A stretch of DNA of 50,933 nt from Gammaproteobacteria bacterium (lineage in GTDB: Bacteria > Pseudomonadota > Gammaproteobacteria > Steroidobacterales > Steroidobacteraceae). The notes under the pieces were generated by a model. It was not told the origin of the DNA. It searched no databases and saw only the letters and a program-made list of their open reading frames with translations. The stretch covers positions 22,833 through 73,765 of the forward strand of contig PLET01000042.1 in assembly GCA_003137095.1 (NCBI GenBank), in the 5' to 3' direction. Below, one piece after another: positions 18,276 to 26,128 of this stretch. The position numbers and the translations under genes are program-made. Positions within the stretch are counted from its first letter, which is position 1; every line of letters begins with the position of its first letter.

Positions 18276-19433
18276 CTAAAAGACCTGGCCTTCTTCTTCC
18301 TCGACGATGCGCAGGTTCTGGCCCGCCGCCTCCGGATTCTTCATTTCGCGCTTGCTCTCGAGCTTGACGCGCAGGCGCAGCTCGTTTTTCGAATCCGCAT
18401 TGCGCAGCGCATCCTCGTAGGATACCAGCCCCTGTTCATAGAGTTCGAACAGAGCTTGGTCGAAGGTCTTCATACCGAGCCGGTTCGAACGCGCCATCAC
18501 GTCCTTGATCTTGTTGACCTCGCCCTTGAAGATCAGATCCGATATCAGCGGCGATGCCAGCATGATCTCCATGGCCGCGATCCGCCCGCTGCCCGATTCC
18601 CGCGGAATCAGCCGCTGCGAGATGAGCGCTCGGATGTTCAACGACAGATCCATCAGCAACTGCTCGCGCCGCTCCTCGGGGAAGAAGTTGATGATGCGGT
18701 CGAGCGCCTGGTTGGAGCTGTTGGCATGCAGCGTGGCCAGAACGAGATGGCCCGTTTCGGCGAATTGGATGCCGTATTCCATGATCTCGCGGTCGCGAAT
18801 TTCGCCGATCAGAATCACGTCGGGAGCCTGGCGCAGCGTGTTCTTGAGCGCCAGATGCCAGCTGTCGCAATCGACACCGACCTCGCGATGGGTGATCACG
18901 CAGCCCTTGTGCGCGTGCACGTATTCCACCGGATCCTCGATGGTGACGATGTGGCCGCGGGTCTTCTCGTTGCGGTAGCCGACCATCGCCGCGAGCGAGG
19001 TGGATTTGCCCGAGCCGGTGCCGCCCACCAGAATCACGAAGCCGCGCTTGGAGAGCACCACGTCCTTGAGAATCGGCGGCAGCTCGAGCTCCTCGAGCGT
19101 CGGTATCTTGGCGTTGATGGTTCTGAGCACCGCTCCGGTGTATCCCTGCTGGACGAAGGCGCTCACCCGGAAGCGTCCGATGCCGGGGGGGGCAATGGCG
19201 AAATTGCACTCCTTGGTGGAGTCGAATTCCTTGGTCTGGCGGTCGTTCATGATCGCCCGCACCATGGTGGCGCTCTGTTCCGGGCTGAGTGTGCGGTCCG
19301 ATTGCGGCCGGATCTCGCCGTCGACCTTGATCGCCGGCGGAAAGCCCGCGGTGATGAACAGGTCCGAGCCCTTCTTTTCGACCATCCGCCGCAGCAGATC
19401 CTGCATGAGGCGGATTGCTTGTTCGCGTTCCAT
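18276..19433 (-). CDS. pilU: PilU, type IV pilus retraction ATPase
   Basis: 385 aa, close to Pseudomonas PilU (382). Works with PilT as an accessory retraction motor on the cytoplasmic face. Walker A GGTGSGKST at residues 137-145, Asp box TIEDPVEY, Walker B ILIGEIRDREIM, His box TLHANSSNQA, and a charged C-terminal tail (ESKREMKNPEAAG) typical of PilU. Its ATG follows the pilT TAA with no gap (TAAATG), which implies coupled translation. Confidence 0.94.
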   Translation of the reverse strand: MEREQAIRLMQDLLRRMVEKKGSDLFITAGFPPAIKVDGEIRPQSDRTLSPEQSATMVRAIMNDRQTKEFDSTKECNFAIAPPGIGRFRVSAFVQQGYTGAVLRTINAKIPTLEELELPPILKDVVLSKRGFVILVGGTGSGKSTSLAAMVGYRNEKTRGHIVTIEDPVEYVHAHKGCVITHREVGVDCDSWHLALKNTLRQAPDVILIGEIRDREIMEYGIQFAETGHLVLATLHANSSNQALDRIINFFPEERREQLLMDLSLNIRALISQRLIPRESGSGRIAAMEIMLASPLISDLIFKGEVNKIKDVMARSNRLGMKTFDQALFELYEQGLVSYEDALRNADSKNELRLRVKLESKREMKNPEAAGQNLRIVEEEEGQVF

Positions 19434-20474
19434 TTAGATGCTGTCCTTGTTTTGAGCCTTGAAGCGCGCTTCCTCGCGGCTGACCAGCCCCTTTTGCACC
19501 ATGTCCTGCAGACACTGATCGAGGGTCTGCATGCCCTGGCTTTGGCCGGTCTGGATGGCCGAATACATTTGAGCGATCTTGCCCTCGCGGATCAAGTTGC
19601 GTATGGCAGGCGTGCCGATCATGATTTCGTGCGCCGCAATGCGGCCGCCGCCGACCTTTTTCATCAGCGTCTGGGAGATGACGGCGCGCAGGCTCTCCGA
19701 CAGCATGGCGCGCACCATTTCCTTCTCGGCGGCCGGAAACACGTCCACGATGCGATCGATGGTCTTGGCGGCCGAGCTCGTGTGCAGGGTGCCGAACACC
19801 AGGTGCCCGGTTTCGGCCGCGGTCAAAGCCAGGCGGATGGTCTCCAGATCGCGCATTTCGCCCACCAGCACCACGTCCGGATCCTCGCGCAGCGCCGAAC
19901 GCAGCGCCTCGCTGAAGCCGAGCGTGTCGCGATGCACCTCACGCTGATTGACCAGGCAGCGCTTGCTCTCGTGCACGAACTCGATCGGATCTTCGATGGT
20001 GATGATGTGATCCGGACGGTTGTCGTTGCAATGGTTGACCATGCCCGCGAGCGTGGTCGACTTGCCGGAGCCGGTCGGGCCGGTGACCAGTACCAGCCCC
20101 CGCGGAAGCATGCACAAGTCCTTGAAAGTCTTGGGGGCGTTCAGTTCGTCCAGGGACAGGATGGCCGTGGGAATGTTGCGGAATACCGCGCCCGCGCCGC
20201 GATTCTGGTTGAATGCGTTGACGCGGAATCGCGCGAGCTTGGGAATTTCGAATGAAAAATCGGTTTCGAAGAACTCCTCGAACGCCTTGCGCTGCTTGTC
20301 ATTCATGATGTCGTACACCATGCTGTGCACTTCCTTGTGCACGAGCGCCGGCATGTTGATGCGCTTGATGTCGCCGTCCACGCGGATCATCGGCGCGACA
20401 CCCGCCGAAAGATGCAGGTCCGACGCATTGTTCTTCACCGCAAAAGCGAGAAGCTGCGCAATATCAACCGCCAT
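19434..20474 (-). CDS. pilT: PilT, type IV pilus retraction ATPase
   Basis: 346 aa (Pseudomonas 344). Hexameric motor that depolymerises the pilus. Walker A GPTGSGKST at residues 132-140, Asp box TIEDPIEFVHES, Walker B VVLVGEMRDLETI, His box GTLHTSSAAKTIDRI and the conserved C-terminal AIRNLIREGKIAQMYS. ATG 20474 has a good AGGAG Shine-Dalgarno. It diverges from yggS with about 60 bp between them, as in other gammaproteobacteria. Confidence 0.96.
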   Translation of the reverse strand: MAVDIAQLLAFAVKNNASDLHLSAGVAPMIRVDGDIKRINMPALVHKEVHSMVYDIMNDKQRKAFEEFFETDFSFEIPKLARFRVNAFNQNRGAGAVFRNIPTAILSLDELNAPKTFKDLCMLPRGLVLVTGPTGSGKSTTLAGMVNHCNDNRPDHIITIEDPIEFVHESKRCLVNQREVHRDTLGFSEALRSALREDPDVVLVGEMRDLETIRLALTAAETGHLVFGTLHTSSAAKTIDRIVDVFPAAEKEMVRAMLSESLRAVISQTLMKKVGGGRIAAHEIMIGTPAIRNLIREGKIAQMYSAIQTGQSQGMQTLDQCLQDMVQKGLVSREEARFKAQNKDSI

Positions 20475-20536
20475 TCACGGCTCCTAATTCCAGGCCCCGG
20501 CCACCAGCAGTATATAAGAGGGTGTCGCCATTCAAT

Positions 20537-21229
20537 ATGTTAATTGGTCCGCAGAATTTGGCGGTTCACGTGAACCACGTCCGGTCTCGGATACGCACTT
20601 CGGCCCTGGCGGCCGGCCGCGACCCTGCATCGGTCACGCTGGTTGCCGTCAGCAAGTCGCAGTCTGCCGCAGCCATGCGGTCCGCCGCCGCTGCCGGCGT
20701 CACGGATTTCGGCGAAAACTACCTGCAGGAAGCCCTGCCGAAGATGGACGCGCTAGCCGACCTGAAGCTGCACTGGCATTTCATCGGCGCTTTGCAGTCG
20801 AACAAGACCCGCGTGGTCGCCGAGCGCTTCGATTGGGTCCACAGCGTCGACCGGCCCTTGCTGGCGCGGCGCCTGTCCGAGCAGCGTCCCTTCCACGCGC
20901 CGCCGTTGAATCTGTGCATCCAGGTGATGCTGGTGCCGGAGCCGGGCAAGCGCGGCGTCGATCCCTCGCAGCTCGCCGCTCTGGCCGGCGCCATCCGCGG
21001 CCTGCCGCGGCTGCGGCTGCGCGGGCTGATGTGCATGCCGCCCCCGCAGCCGGATGCCGCGGCGCAACGCGCCGTGTTTGCCCGCCTGCGCGACCTGCGA
21101 CAGGCGCTGAATGTGGACGGGCTCGGCCTCGATACACTGTCGATGGGAATGAGCGCGGATTTCGAGTCCGCGATCGCCGCGGGCGCGACACTGGTGCGCA
21201 TCGGCAGCGCGCTGTTCGGCCCGCGCTGA
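20537..21229 (+). CDS. yggS: YggS, pyridoxal-phosphate homeostasis protein
   Basis: 230-aa PLP-binding protein (PLPBP/COG0325) that buffers pyridoxal phosphate; no catalytic reaction is established. Alanine-racemase-like barrel with VTLVAVSKSQ (PLP lysine), DFGENYLQEALPKM, LHWHFIGALQSNKTR, LRLRGLMCMPP and the phosphate-binding end LSMGMSADFESAI. Two starts fit: ATG 20537, or GTG 20522 which adds five residues. Neither has a good ribosome-binding site at normal spacing. proC follows 22 bases later. Confidence 0.93.
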   Translation: MLIGPQNLAVHVNHVRSRIRTSALAAGRDPASVTLVAVSKSQSAAAMRSAAAAGVTDFGENYLQEALPKMDALADLKLHWHFIGALQSNKTRVVAERFDWVHSVDRPLLARRLSEQRPFHAPPLNLCIQVMLVPEPGKRGVDPSQLAALAGAIRGLPRLRLRGLMCMPPPQPDAAAQRAVFARLRDLRQALNVDGLGLDTLSMGMSADFESAIAAGATLVRIGSALFGPR

Positions 21230-21251
21230 CGGCATCACGCACGGAGCGCCC

Positions 21252-22082
21252 ATGAACAACATACGCAAACTGGCATTCATCGGCGGTGGCAACATGGCGG
21301 CCGCCCTGATCGGCGGCCTCATCAAGCGCGGGCTGCCCGCCGGCAACGTCGTGGTCGCCGATCCCAGCCCGGATCAGCTGCAGCGCCTGACCGCACAATT
21401 TCGCATCAGGACTGCCGCGGACAACGCGCTCGCCGTGAGCGGCGCCGAGGTCGTGGTGCTCGCCGTGAAACCGCAGCAAATGCGCGCCGTGGCCGCAGGA
21501 TTGGCTGCGCATCTCGGCGGGCAGCCGCCGCTGGTCATCTCGGTGGCCGCGGGCATCCCCCACGCCGCGCTCGCGCGCTGGTTCGGGCCGCGGGTCGCGG
21601 TTGTGCGCACCATGCCGAACCGTCCGGCCTTGAACGGCTTCGGCGCCACGGGTCTTTATGCGCCGCCGAGCGTCGGCGCCGCCCAGCGCGCGCTCGCGGA
21701 GTCCATCATGGCCGCCGTGAGCGCCACCGTGTGGGTGGAGCACGAATCACAGATGGATACCGTCACCGCGCTGTCCGGCAGCGGTCCCGCCTATTTCTTC
21801 CTGTTCATGGAGGCGCTCGAAGCCGCCGCCCACGAGCGCGGCCTGCCGGACGAGGTCGCTCATCGTCTCACGCTGGAAACGGCGTATGGCGCCGCCCAGA
21901 TGGCGCGCCAATCCACCGAATCGCTGGCGACCCTGCGCGAGCAGGTGACGTCCAAGGGCGGCACCACGGCAGCGGCCCTGGAGGTCCTGGATGCGGCGGG
22001 GCTTCGTGCTATCGTTGCGCACGCCGTGGCGGCGGCCGATCGCCGTTCCGCCGAACTCGGCGCGGAATACGGCGCACTGTAG
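21252..22082 (+). CDS. proC: pyrroline-5-carboxylate reductase
   Basis: 276 aa. NAD(P)H-dependent final step of proline synthesis. N-terminal Rossmann signature FIGGGNMAAALIGGL, VVLAVKPQQM, RTMPNRPAL, and the C-terminal dimer domain with TALSGSGPAYFFLFMEAL and TSKGGTTAAALEVL. The yggS-proC-yggT order is a conserved gammaproteobacterial cluster. Confidence 0.96.
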   Translation: MNNIRKLAFIGGGNMAAALIGGLIKRGLPAGNVVVADPSPDQLQRLTAQFRIRTAADNALAVSGAEVVVLAVKPQQMRAVAAGLAAHLGGQPPLVISVAAGIPHAALARWFGPRVAVVRTMPNRPALNGFGATGLYAPPSVGAAQRALAESIMAAVSATVWVEHESQMDTVTALSGSGPAYFFLFMEALEAAAHERGLPDEVAHRLTLETAYGAAQMARQSTESLATLREQVTSKGGTTAAALEVLDAAGLRAIVAHAVAAADRRSAELGAEYGAL

Positions 22083-22120
22083 GGAGCCTGTCGCTCCGCG
22101 CCGCAGCGAGGCTTCTCAAG

Positions 22121-22648
22121 ATGGATGCGATCCGGTACATCGTCGACACGCTGCTGTGGCTGCTGACGCTCGCTTTCGTGCTGCGCCTGCTGTTCCAGCG
22201 GGTGCGCGCCGATTTTCGCGACCCGATGGCCGATGCCATCGTGCGCGTCACCAATTGGCTGATACTGCCGCTGCGGCGCGTGCTGCCGCCGGTGGGCAAG
22301 CTCGACACCGCCACGCTGGTCGCGGTGCTGCTGATGGCGGCGGCGCGCACCGCTGCGCTGTTCGGCCTCTCGGGCCTGAGCTTCGCCGATCCGCTGGCGT
22401 TCCTGCGCGTCACGGTCGTCGATCTCCTCGATATGGTGCTGCGGATCTACCTGTTCGCACTGCTGGTCTACTGGTTGACCAGCTTCATCGCGCCCGGCGG
22501 CTACGCACCGGGGGTGCGTCTGCTGGCGCAGCTCTGCGAACCGGTGCTCAAGCCGGTGCGCCGGCTGATCCCGCCCATCGGGCAGGTCGATTTTTCGGTG
22601 TTGTGGGTCTGCATCGCCATCGGCGCGCTGCTGGTGCTGCTGCATTGA
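22121..22648 (+). CDS. yggT: YggT family membrane protein
   Basis: 175 aa with two YggT repeats, each with a pair of membrane helices. Each repeat ends in a conserved Pro/Arg loop: PLRRVLPPVGKLD in the first and PVRRLIPPIGQVDFS in the second. Reported links to osmotic-shock tolerance and membrane integrity remain loose. ATG 22121 follows proC by 38 bp. Confidence 0.93.
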   Translation: MDAIRYIVDTLLWLLTLAFVLRLLFQRVRADFRDPMADAIVRVTNWLILPLRRVLPPVGKLDTATLVAVLLMAAARTAALFGLSGLSFADPLAFLRVTVVDLLDMVLRIYLFALLVYWLTSFIAPGGYAPGVRLLAQLCEPVLKPVRRLIPPIGQVDFSVLWVCIAIGALLVLLH

Positions 22649-22782
22649 GCGGCACGTTGTCAGGAACGGCAACAATGTGCGCTACGTTGCTGAAATCACT
22701 GCGGCCGGCGTCGAGCGCTGGTCGCAGGCGTCTGCATTCGGCGACGGATGCGCGCGGCGCACGTCGCGTGCGAGGCGCGGAG

Positions 22783-22798
22783 GCCTGAAAATTCAGGC
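22783..22798. promoter_or_regulatory. perfect inverted repeat between yggT and the HU-like gene
   Basis: GCCTGAA (22783-22789), two A, then TTCAGGC (22792-22798). It lies about 35 bp upstream of the proposed promoter of the HU-like gene and 135 bp after yggT. It could be an operator or a weak stem-loop. The rest of 22649-22933 shows no gene. Confidence 0.4.
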
Positions 22799-22833
22799 TC
22801 GCGCGCACTCCCCGCGTGCAACTTTTTTTGAAA

Positions 22834-22863
22834 TTGCGCTAAACATCGGCTTTTTTCTATGTT
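22834..22863 (+). promoter_or_regulatory. possible sigma-70 promoter for the HU-like gene
   Basis: TTGCGC (22834-22839), an 18-bp spacer and TATGTT (22858-22863), inside an AT-rich stretch with T runs that contrasts with the surrounding GC-rich DNA. The leader would be about 65 nt. Similarity to consensus is moderate. Confidence 0.4.
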
Positions 22864-22933
22864 ATTTTCGGCGCCGAGTTGAATTTGTCAGAATTTAAAG
22901 TACAAGATCGCAACCCGCAGTAGGAGATTCAAT

Positions 22934-23245
22934 ATGGCGAAAAAGAATGCAGCACCGACCAAGTCCGAAATACTCGCCGGCATTTCGAAGGAAACGGAGC
23001 TTTCCAAGAAGCAGGTCGGAGCCGTGTTGGAATCACTCTCCGCCGCAATCAAGAAGAGCCTGCGCAGTCACGGCATTTTCACCCTTCCCGGTCTGCTCAA
23101 GATGAAGGTTGTGAAGAAGCCCGCCACCAAGGCGCGCGAGGGAATCAATCCCTTCAACGGCGAGAAGATGCTGTTCAAAGCCAAACCGGCGAGCAAGAAG
23201 GTCCGCATCGCGGCGCTCAAGACGCTGAAGGAATTCGTGAACTAA
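22934..23245 (+). CDS. HU-family DNA-binding protein
   Basis: 103 aa, basic. Helical N-terminal half (TKSEILAGISKETELSKKQV) and the HU/IHF arm and tail in diverged form (REGINPFNGEKMLFKAKP, VRIAALKTLKEF). It dimerises and bends DNA as a nucleoid protein. Longer than canonical HU (~90 aa), with a Lys-rich N-terminal extension, so it is a paralogue rather than HupA/B itself. TAGGAG lies six bases before ATG 22934. Its stop overlaps the convergent hydrolase by four bases. Confidence 0.9.
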   Translation: MAKKNAAPTKSEILAGISKETELSKKQVGAVLESLSAAIKKSLRSHGIFTLPGLLKMKVVKKPATKAREGINPFNGEKMLFKAKPASKKVRIAALKTLKEFVN

Positions 23246-23913
23246 CCGGCTTCCTGTCCGGTGCGGTTGGCATCCTGCCGGCCGCTCCGGATCTCGCCGA
23301 TCACGGCGTCGGAGAGTTCCTGCAGGCGGCCGTGGAAAAAGTGCCCGACGCCGGGCAGAACCACCAGATGGGGCCGCGGCATCAGACCCTCTGCCCAGTG
23401 GATGACGCCGGCGGCATCGACCAGCTCGTCCGCATCCCCTTGCACGATGAGCCACGGGCACGCGGGCGGAGACAGATCCGAGAAATCGAAGCGCTGCAGC
23501 GGCGGCGCCACGGTGATCAGCCGCTCGAGTGGGCGCTGCCGGGCAAGGCGCAGCGCGACGTAGGCACCGAAGGAAAAGCCGGCGACGACCAGGCGCCCAC
23601 CCGGCCAGCGGCGGGCACCCCAATCGGCGACCGCCGCGGCGTCGTCGGTTTCGCCACGACCCTCGTCATAGACACCGGCGCTCGCTCCCACACCGCGAAA
23701 ATTGAAGCGCAGGGTCGGCATGCCGGCCGCCTGCAGGGCCCGCGCCAGAGTCGTCACCACCTTGTTGTGCATGGTGCCCCCGTACAGGGGATGGGGGTGG
23801 CAGATGACCGCGTAGCTCGCGCACTGCGCGGCCGAGTCGGACTGCGGTTCCTGCGCGGCTTCGAGATCGCCGGCGGGACCCGGTATCCGCAATGTCATCG
23901 GCGCCAAGGTCAT
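23242..23913 (-). CDS. alpha/beta hydrolase
   Basis: 223 aa cytoplasmic alpha/beta-fold hydrolase. Blocks typical of the small dienelactone-hydrolase-like group: VICHPHPLYGGTMHNKVV, LRFNFRGVGASAG, nucleophile elbow VAGFSFGAYVALRLA (Ser), acid in QGDADELVD and histidine in LPGVGHFFHG, so the triad is complete. The substrate is unknown. Starts at 23943, 23913 and 23898 are all possible; 23913 is a compromise. Confidence 0.85.
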   Translation of the reverse strand: MTLAPMTLRIPGPAGDLEAAQEPQSDSAAQCASYAVICHPHPLYGGTMHNKVVTTLARALQAAGMPTLRFNFRGVGASAGVYDEGRGETDDAAAVADWGARRWPGGRLVVAGFSFGAYVALRLARQRPLERLITVAPPLQRFDFSDLSPPACPWLIVQGDADELVDAAGVIHWAEGLMPRPHLVVLPGVGHFFHGRLQELSDAVIGEIRSGRQDANRTGQEAG

Positions 23914-23971
23914 CGCCGGGATTATGCCGCCACCGGGGGGCATGTCGCCACCGCGGCGGGCGGGTGGATTT

Positions 23972-24220
23972 CTAGAGCGCGGCTTCGGCTTCGGTGCGGC
24001 GCTTGACCGAGAGCGCCGCGGCCGCCAGCGTCACGGCTGTGCAGGTCATCAGCAGCACGGGCGCCGCACCCCGCAGCAGCGCCACCACGAACAATCCGGC
24101 CGCGGCGGCGCTGGCGAGCAGCACGGCGATCTTGGTCGCCGATCCGAGCCACCACTGCCTGCAGGCGGCGAGCGCATCGTCGCATTCATCGATGGCTTGT
24201 AGAACTCTTTCCATGCGCAT
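23972..24220 (-). CDS. small two-helix membrane protein, unknown
   Basis: 82 aa. Two hydrophobic helices at residues ~29-49 (IAVLLASAAAAGLFVVALL) and ~52-68 (APVLLMTCTAVTLAAAAL) with charged ends. No family recognised. Met3 is an alternative start. It diverges from the ParA-like gene, with 109 bp between them. Confidence 0.6.
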   Translation of the reverse strand: MRMERVLQAIDECDDALAACRQWWLGSATKIAVLLASAAAAGLFVVALLRGAAPVLLMTCTAVTLAAAALSVKRRTEAEAAL

Positions 24221-24329
24221 CAGTCTAGTCGCGCCACCGCGCGATGAACGTGAGTCGCCTCACAACTGCAACGATTGCCGCCGGGCCGCCCCTTGCCACG
24301 CCGGCGTGCGCTGCGTACGCTTTATGGTA

Positions 24330-25028
24330 ATGCAGCGAATTCTCATTCTGAATCCGAAGGGCGGCTCGGGCAAAACGACGATCGCCACGAATCTCGCCGG
24401 ATATTTTGCGAGTCTCGGCGACCGCCCCATGTTGTCCGACGGCGACCCTCAGGGTTCGAGCAGCCGCTGGTTGAAGAAGCGCCGCCCCGAGCAGGCCCAC
24501 ATCCACGGCGTCACCACGTTCGATCGCAATGTGCGCGTCACACGCTCCTGGCAGCTGCGCGTCCCGGAGGACGCCGCACACGTGGTCATGGACACGCCGG
24601 CGGCGGTGCCGCCCCGGGATTTTCCCGAACTGACGCGCAGCGCCGACGCCATCATCGTGCCGGTGCTGCCTTCGGACATCGACATCCATTCGTTTTCGCG
24701 CTGCATCTCCGACCTTTTGCTGGTCGCAAAGATACGCCGGGAGGAAAACAGCATCGGCGTGGTCGCCAACCGGGTGAAGCGCAATACCACCGTCTACCAG
24801 AAGCTGATGCGCTTTCTGGACACCCTGCGCATTCCGGTCATTGCGACTCTTCGCGATTCGCAGAATTACCTGCGCGCGGCGGAATTCGGTCTCGGGCTGC
24901 ACGAGATGAAGCGCCAGATGGTGGCGCAGGATGTCGAGGACTGGAAGCCCATGCTCGCATGGTTGAGGGCGAAGGAGCCGCTCCGGCAGCCTTTGAGTGG
25001 CTTGAATCAGCTGTCCGAGATTGCGTGA
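24330..25028 (+). CDS. orphan ParA/MinD-family ATPase
   Basis: 232 aa. Deviant Walker A with signature lysine at the N-terminus (NPKGGSGKTTIATNLAG), SDGDPQGSS, Walker B VVMDTPAA and a C-terminal ATPase fold. ParA-type ATPases position DNA or protein cargo. No parB, parS-like gene or chemotaxis cargo adjoins it, so this is an orphan. An ATG six bases earlier (24324) is possible. The nearest genes are a two-helix membrane protein and a 77-aa unknown. Confidence 0.9.
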   Translation: MQRILILNPKGGSGKTTIATNLAGYFASLGDRPMLSDGDPQGSSSRWLKKRRPEQAHIHGVTTFDRNVRVTRSWQLRVPEDAAHVVMDTPAAVPPRDFPELTRSADAIIVPVLPSDIDIHSFSRCISDLLLVAKIRREENSIGVVANRVKRNTTVYQKLMRFLDTLRIPVIATLRDSQNYLRAAEFGLGLHEMKRQMVAQDVEDWKPMLAWLRAKEPLRQPLSGLNQLSEIA

Positions 25029-25049
25029 GCGCGCGGCCGGGCGGCCTGG

Positions 25050-25283
25050 TTATTTCTTCTCGTCGAAGGACCCGCGGATTTTTTCCGCCCAATTCTTGTA
25101 GCTGTGCCAGCTGTACAGGCTGTTGGTGATGGCCGAGTGGCGTCCGCCGGGCTTCTCGCTGCGCTTGAGCAGATTGGCGTACGCCTCGCGGGATCCCGCG
25201 GTGGTCGGCTTCGGGGCAGTTTCCGCACGCGTACCACGGCGTTCCGCTCCGGAATATCGACCATGATGTTTGCTGTCGGTCAT
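25050..25283 (-). CDS. small unknown protein (77 aa)
   Basis: Hydrophilic, basic protein with a Gly/Arg-rich N-terminal half (HHGRYSGAERRG) and an aromatic patch SLYSWHSYKNWAEKIRGSF near the C-terminus. GAGG lies upstream of ATG 25283. It converges on the ParA-like gene, 21 bp away. No family recognised. It is probably expressed because of the good ribosome-binding site and balanced composition. Confidence 0.55.
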   Translation of the reverse strand: MTDSKHHGRYSGAERRGTRAETAPKPTTAGSREAYANLLKRSEKPGGRHSAITNSLYSWHSYKNWAEKIRGSFDEKK

Positions 25284-25420
25284 CACCTATGCCTCGTTCG
25301 ATGTTGGTGACAGTACGTCCCGCGCACCGTCATCGACAGGAACTGTGTCACAAGCGAACCGGCGCCGTCCCGGCCGTGCCGCGAGCGTGGGATACGCATC
25401 TCACGCATTGTCGCGGTAAG

Positions 25421-26128
25421 TTAAATGACCTGTTTTTTTTCAGCGCGCCAGGCGTCGAACAGCGGCTCGAGTTCGTCGAGAGAACGGGCCAGCGCGGCGG
25501 GTAGTGAAGTCGTGTAGGTGTCGAGAATCGCGATCGCGTTTCTCGCAGGATCGGTGCGCGTCGCCGCGCCCAGGCGCTTCGCAATTCCGCGATTCACGAC
25601 GTGCAGATTCTCATACAGCGCCTTGAGCGCGTCGTACGCGGGCTCGTCGCTCTCGCCCATCAGCTCGCGCGCGAGCAGATACATGCTCACGCTGCGGTAC
25701 ACGGTTTCCGTTTCGCTCGCGAACGGCAGGTGGAAGCGCGCCATGGGGCGCAGATGATCCGTCCATGGACAGCCGGCGGTCGCCATGATCAGGCCGAGCA
25801 CGGAGACCATGGCGTGCTGCGCCGAGGTTTCGACGTGAATGGTGCGCTCCGCCTGCGTCACCGTGACCGCAACGGTGTCGAACGAGACCAGCGATTTCAG
25901 CTGCTCGATCGGGCCGACCATCTGCAGCGCCGCCGGACAATGCGGCTGCTGCGCGGCGCTCAGCGGACAATTGGCGCATTGGCAGAATTCCAGCTCGGCC
26001 CAGAACGGCGCGACCGGCGGAACCGCATTGGCCAGGCGGAAATCGCGCGCGTCGAACCGGAAATCCATCGCACGCTTGGTTCCGTCCGGCAGGTCGAAGA
26101 CGTAGCGGATCGATTGCGCTGTGTTCAC
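25421..26128 (-). CDS. unknown protein with CxCxxC...C motif
   Basis: 235 aa soluble protein. A four-cysteine cluster near residues 49-63 (FCQCANCPL, then HCPA) looks like a small metal site. The remainder is mixed helix and strand, with MVSVLGLIMATAGCPWTDHLRPM in the middle containing a further Cys. Function unknown. GTG 26128 overlaps the ppnN stop by four bases (GTGA), so it is the third gene of the ldt-ppnN operon and could be an accessory to one of them. The C-terminus contains a run of eight A in DNA (AEKKQVI), a site prone to slippage. Confidence 0.8.
   Translation of the reverse strand: MNTAQSIRYVFDLPDGTKRAMDFRFDARDFRLANAVPPVAPFWAELEFCQCANCPLSAAQQPHCPAALQMVGPIEQLKSLVSFDTVAVTVTQAERTIHVETSAQHAMVSVLGLIMATAGCPWTDHLRPMARFHLPFASETETVYRSVSMYLLARELMGESDEPAYDALKALYENLHVVNRGIAKRLGAATRTDPARNAIAILDTYTTSLPAALARSLDELEPLFDAWRAEKKQVI

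Noticed and set aside
18258-20255. Long plus-strand frame across pilT/pilU genes
   Set aside because: Antisense shadow: the minus-strand frames carry perfect ATPase motifs, the plus-strand product has none.
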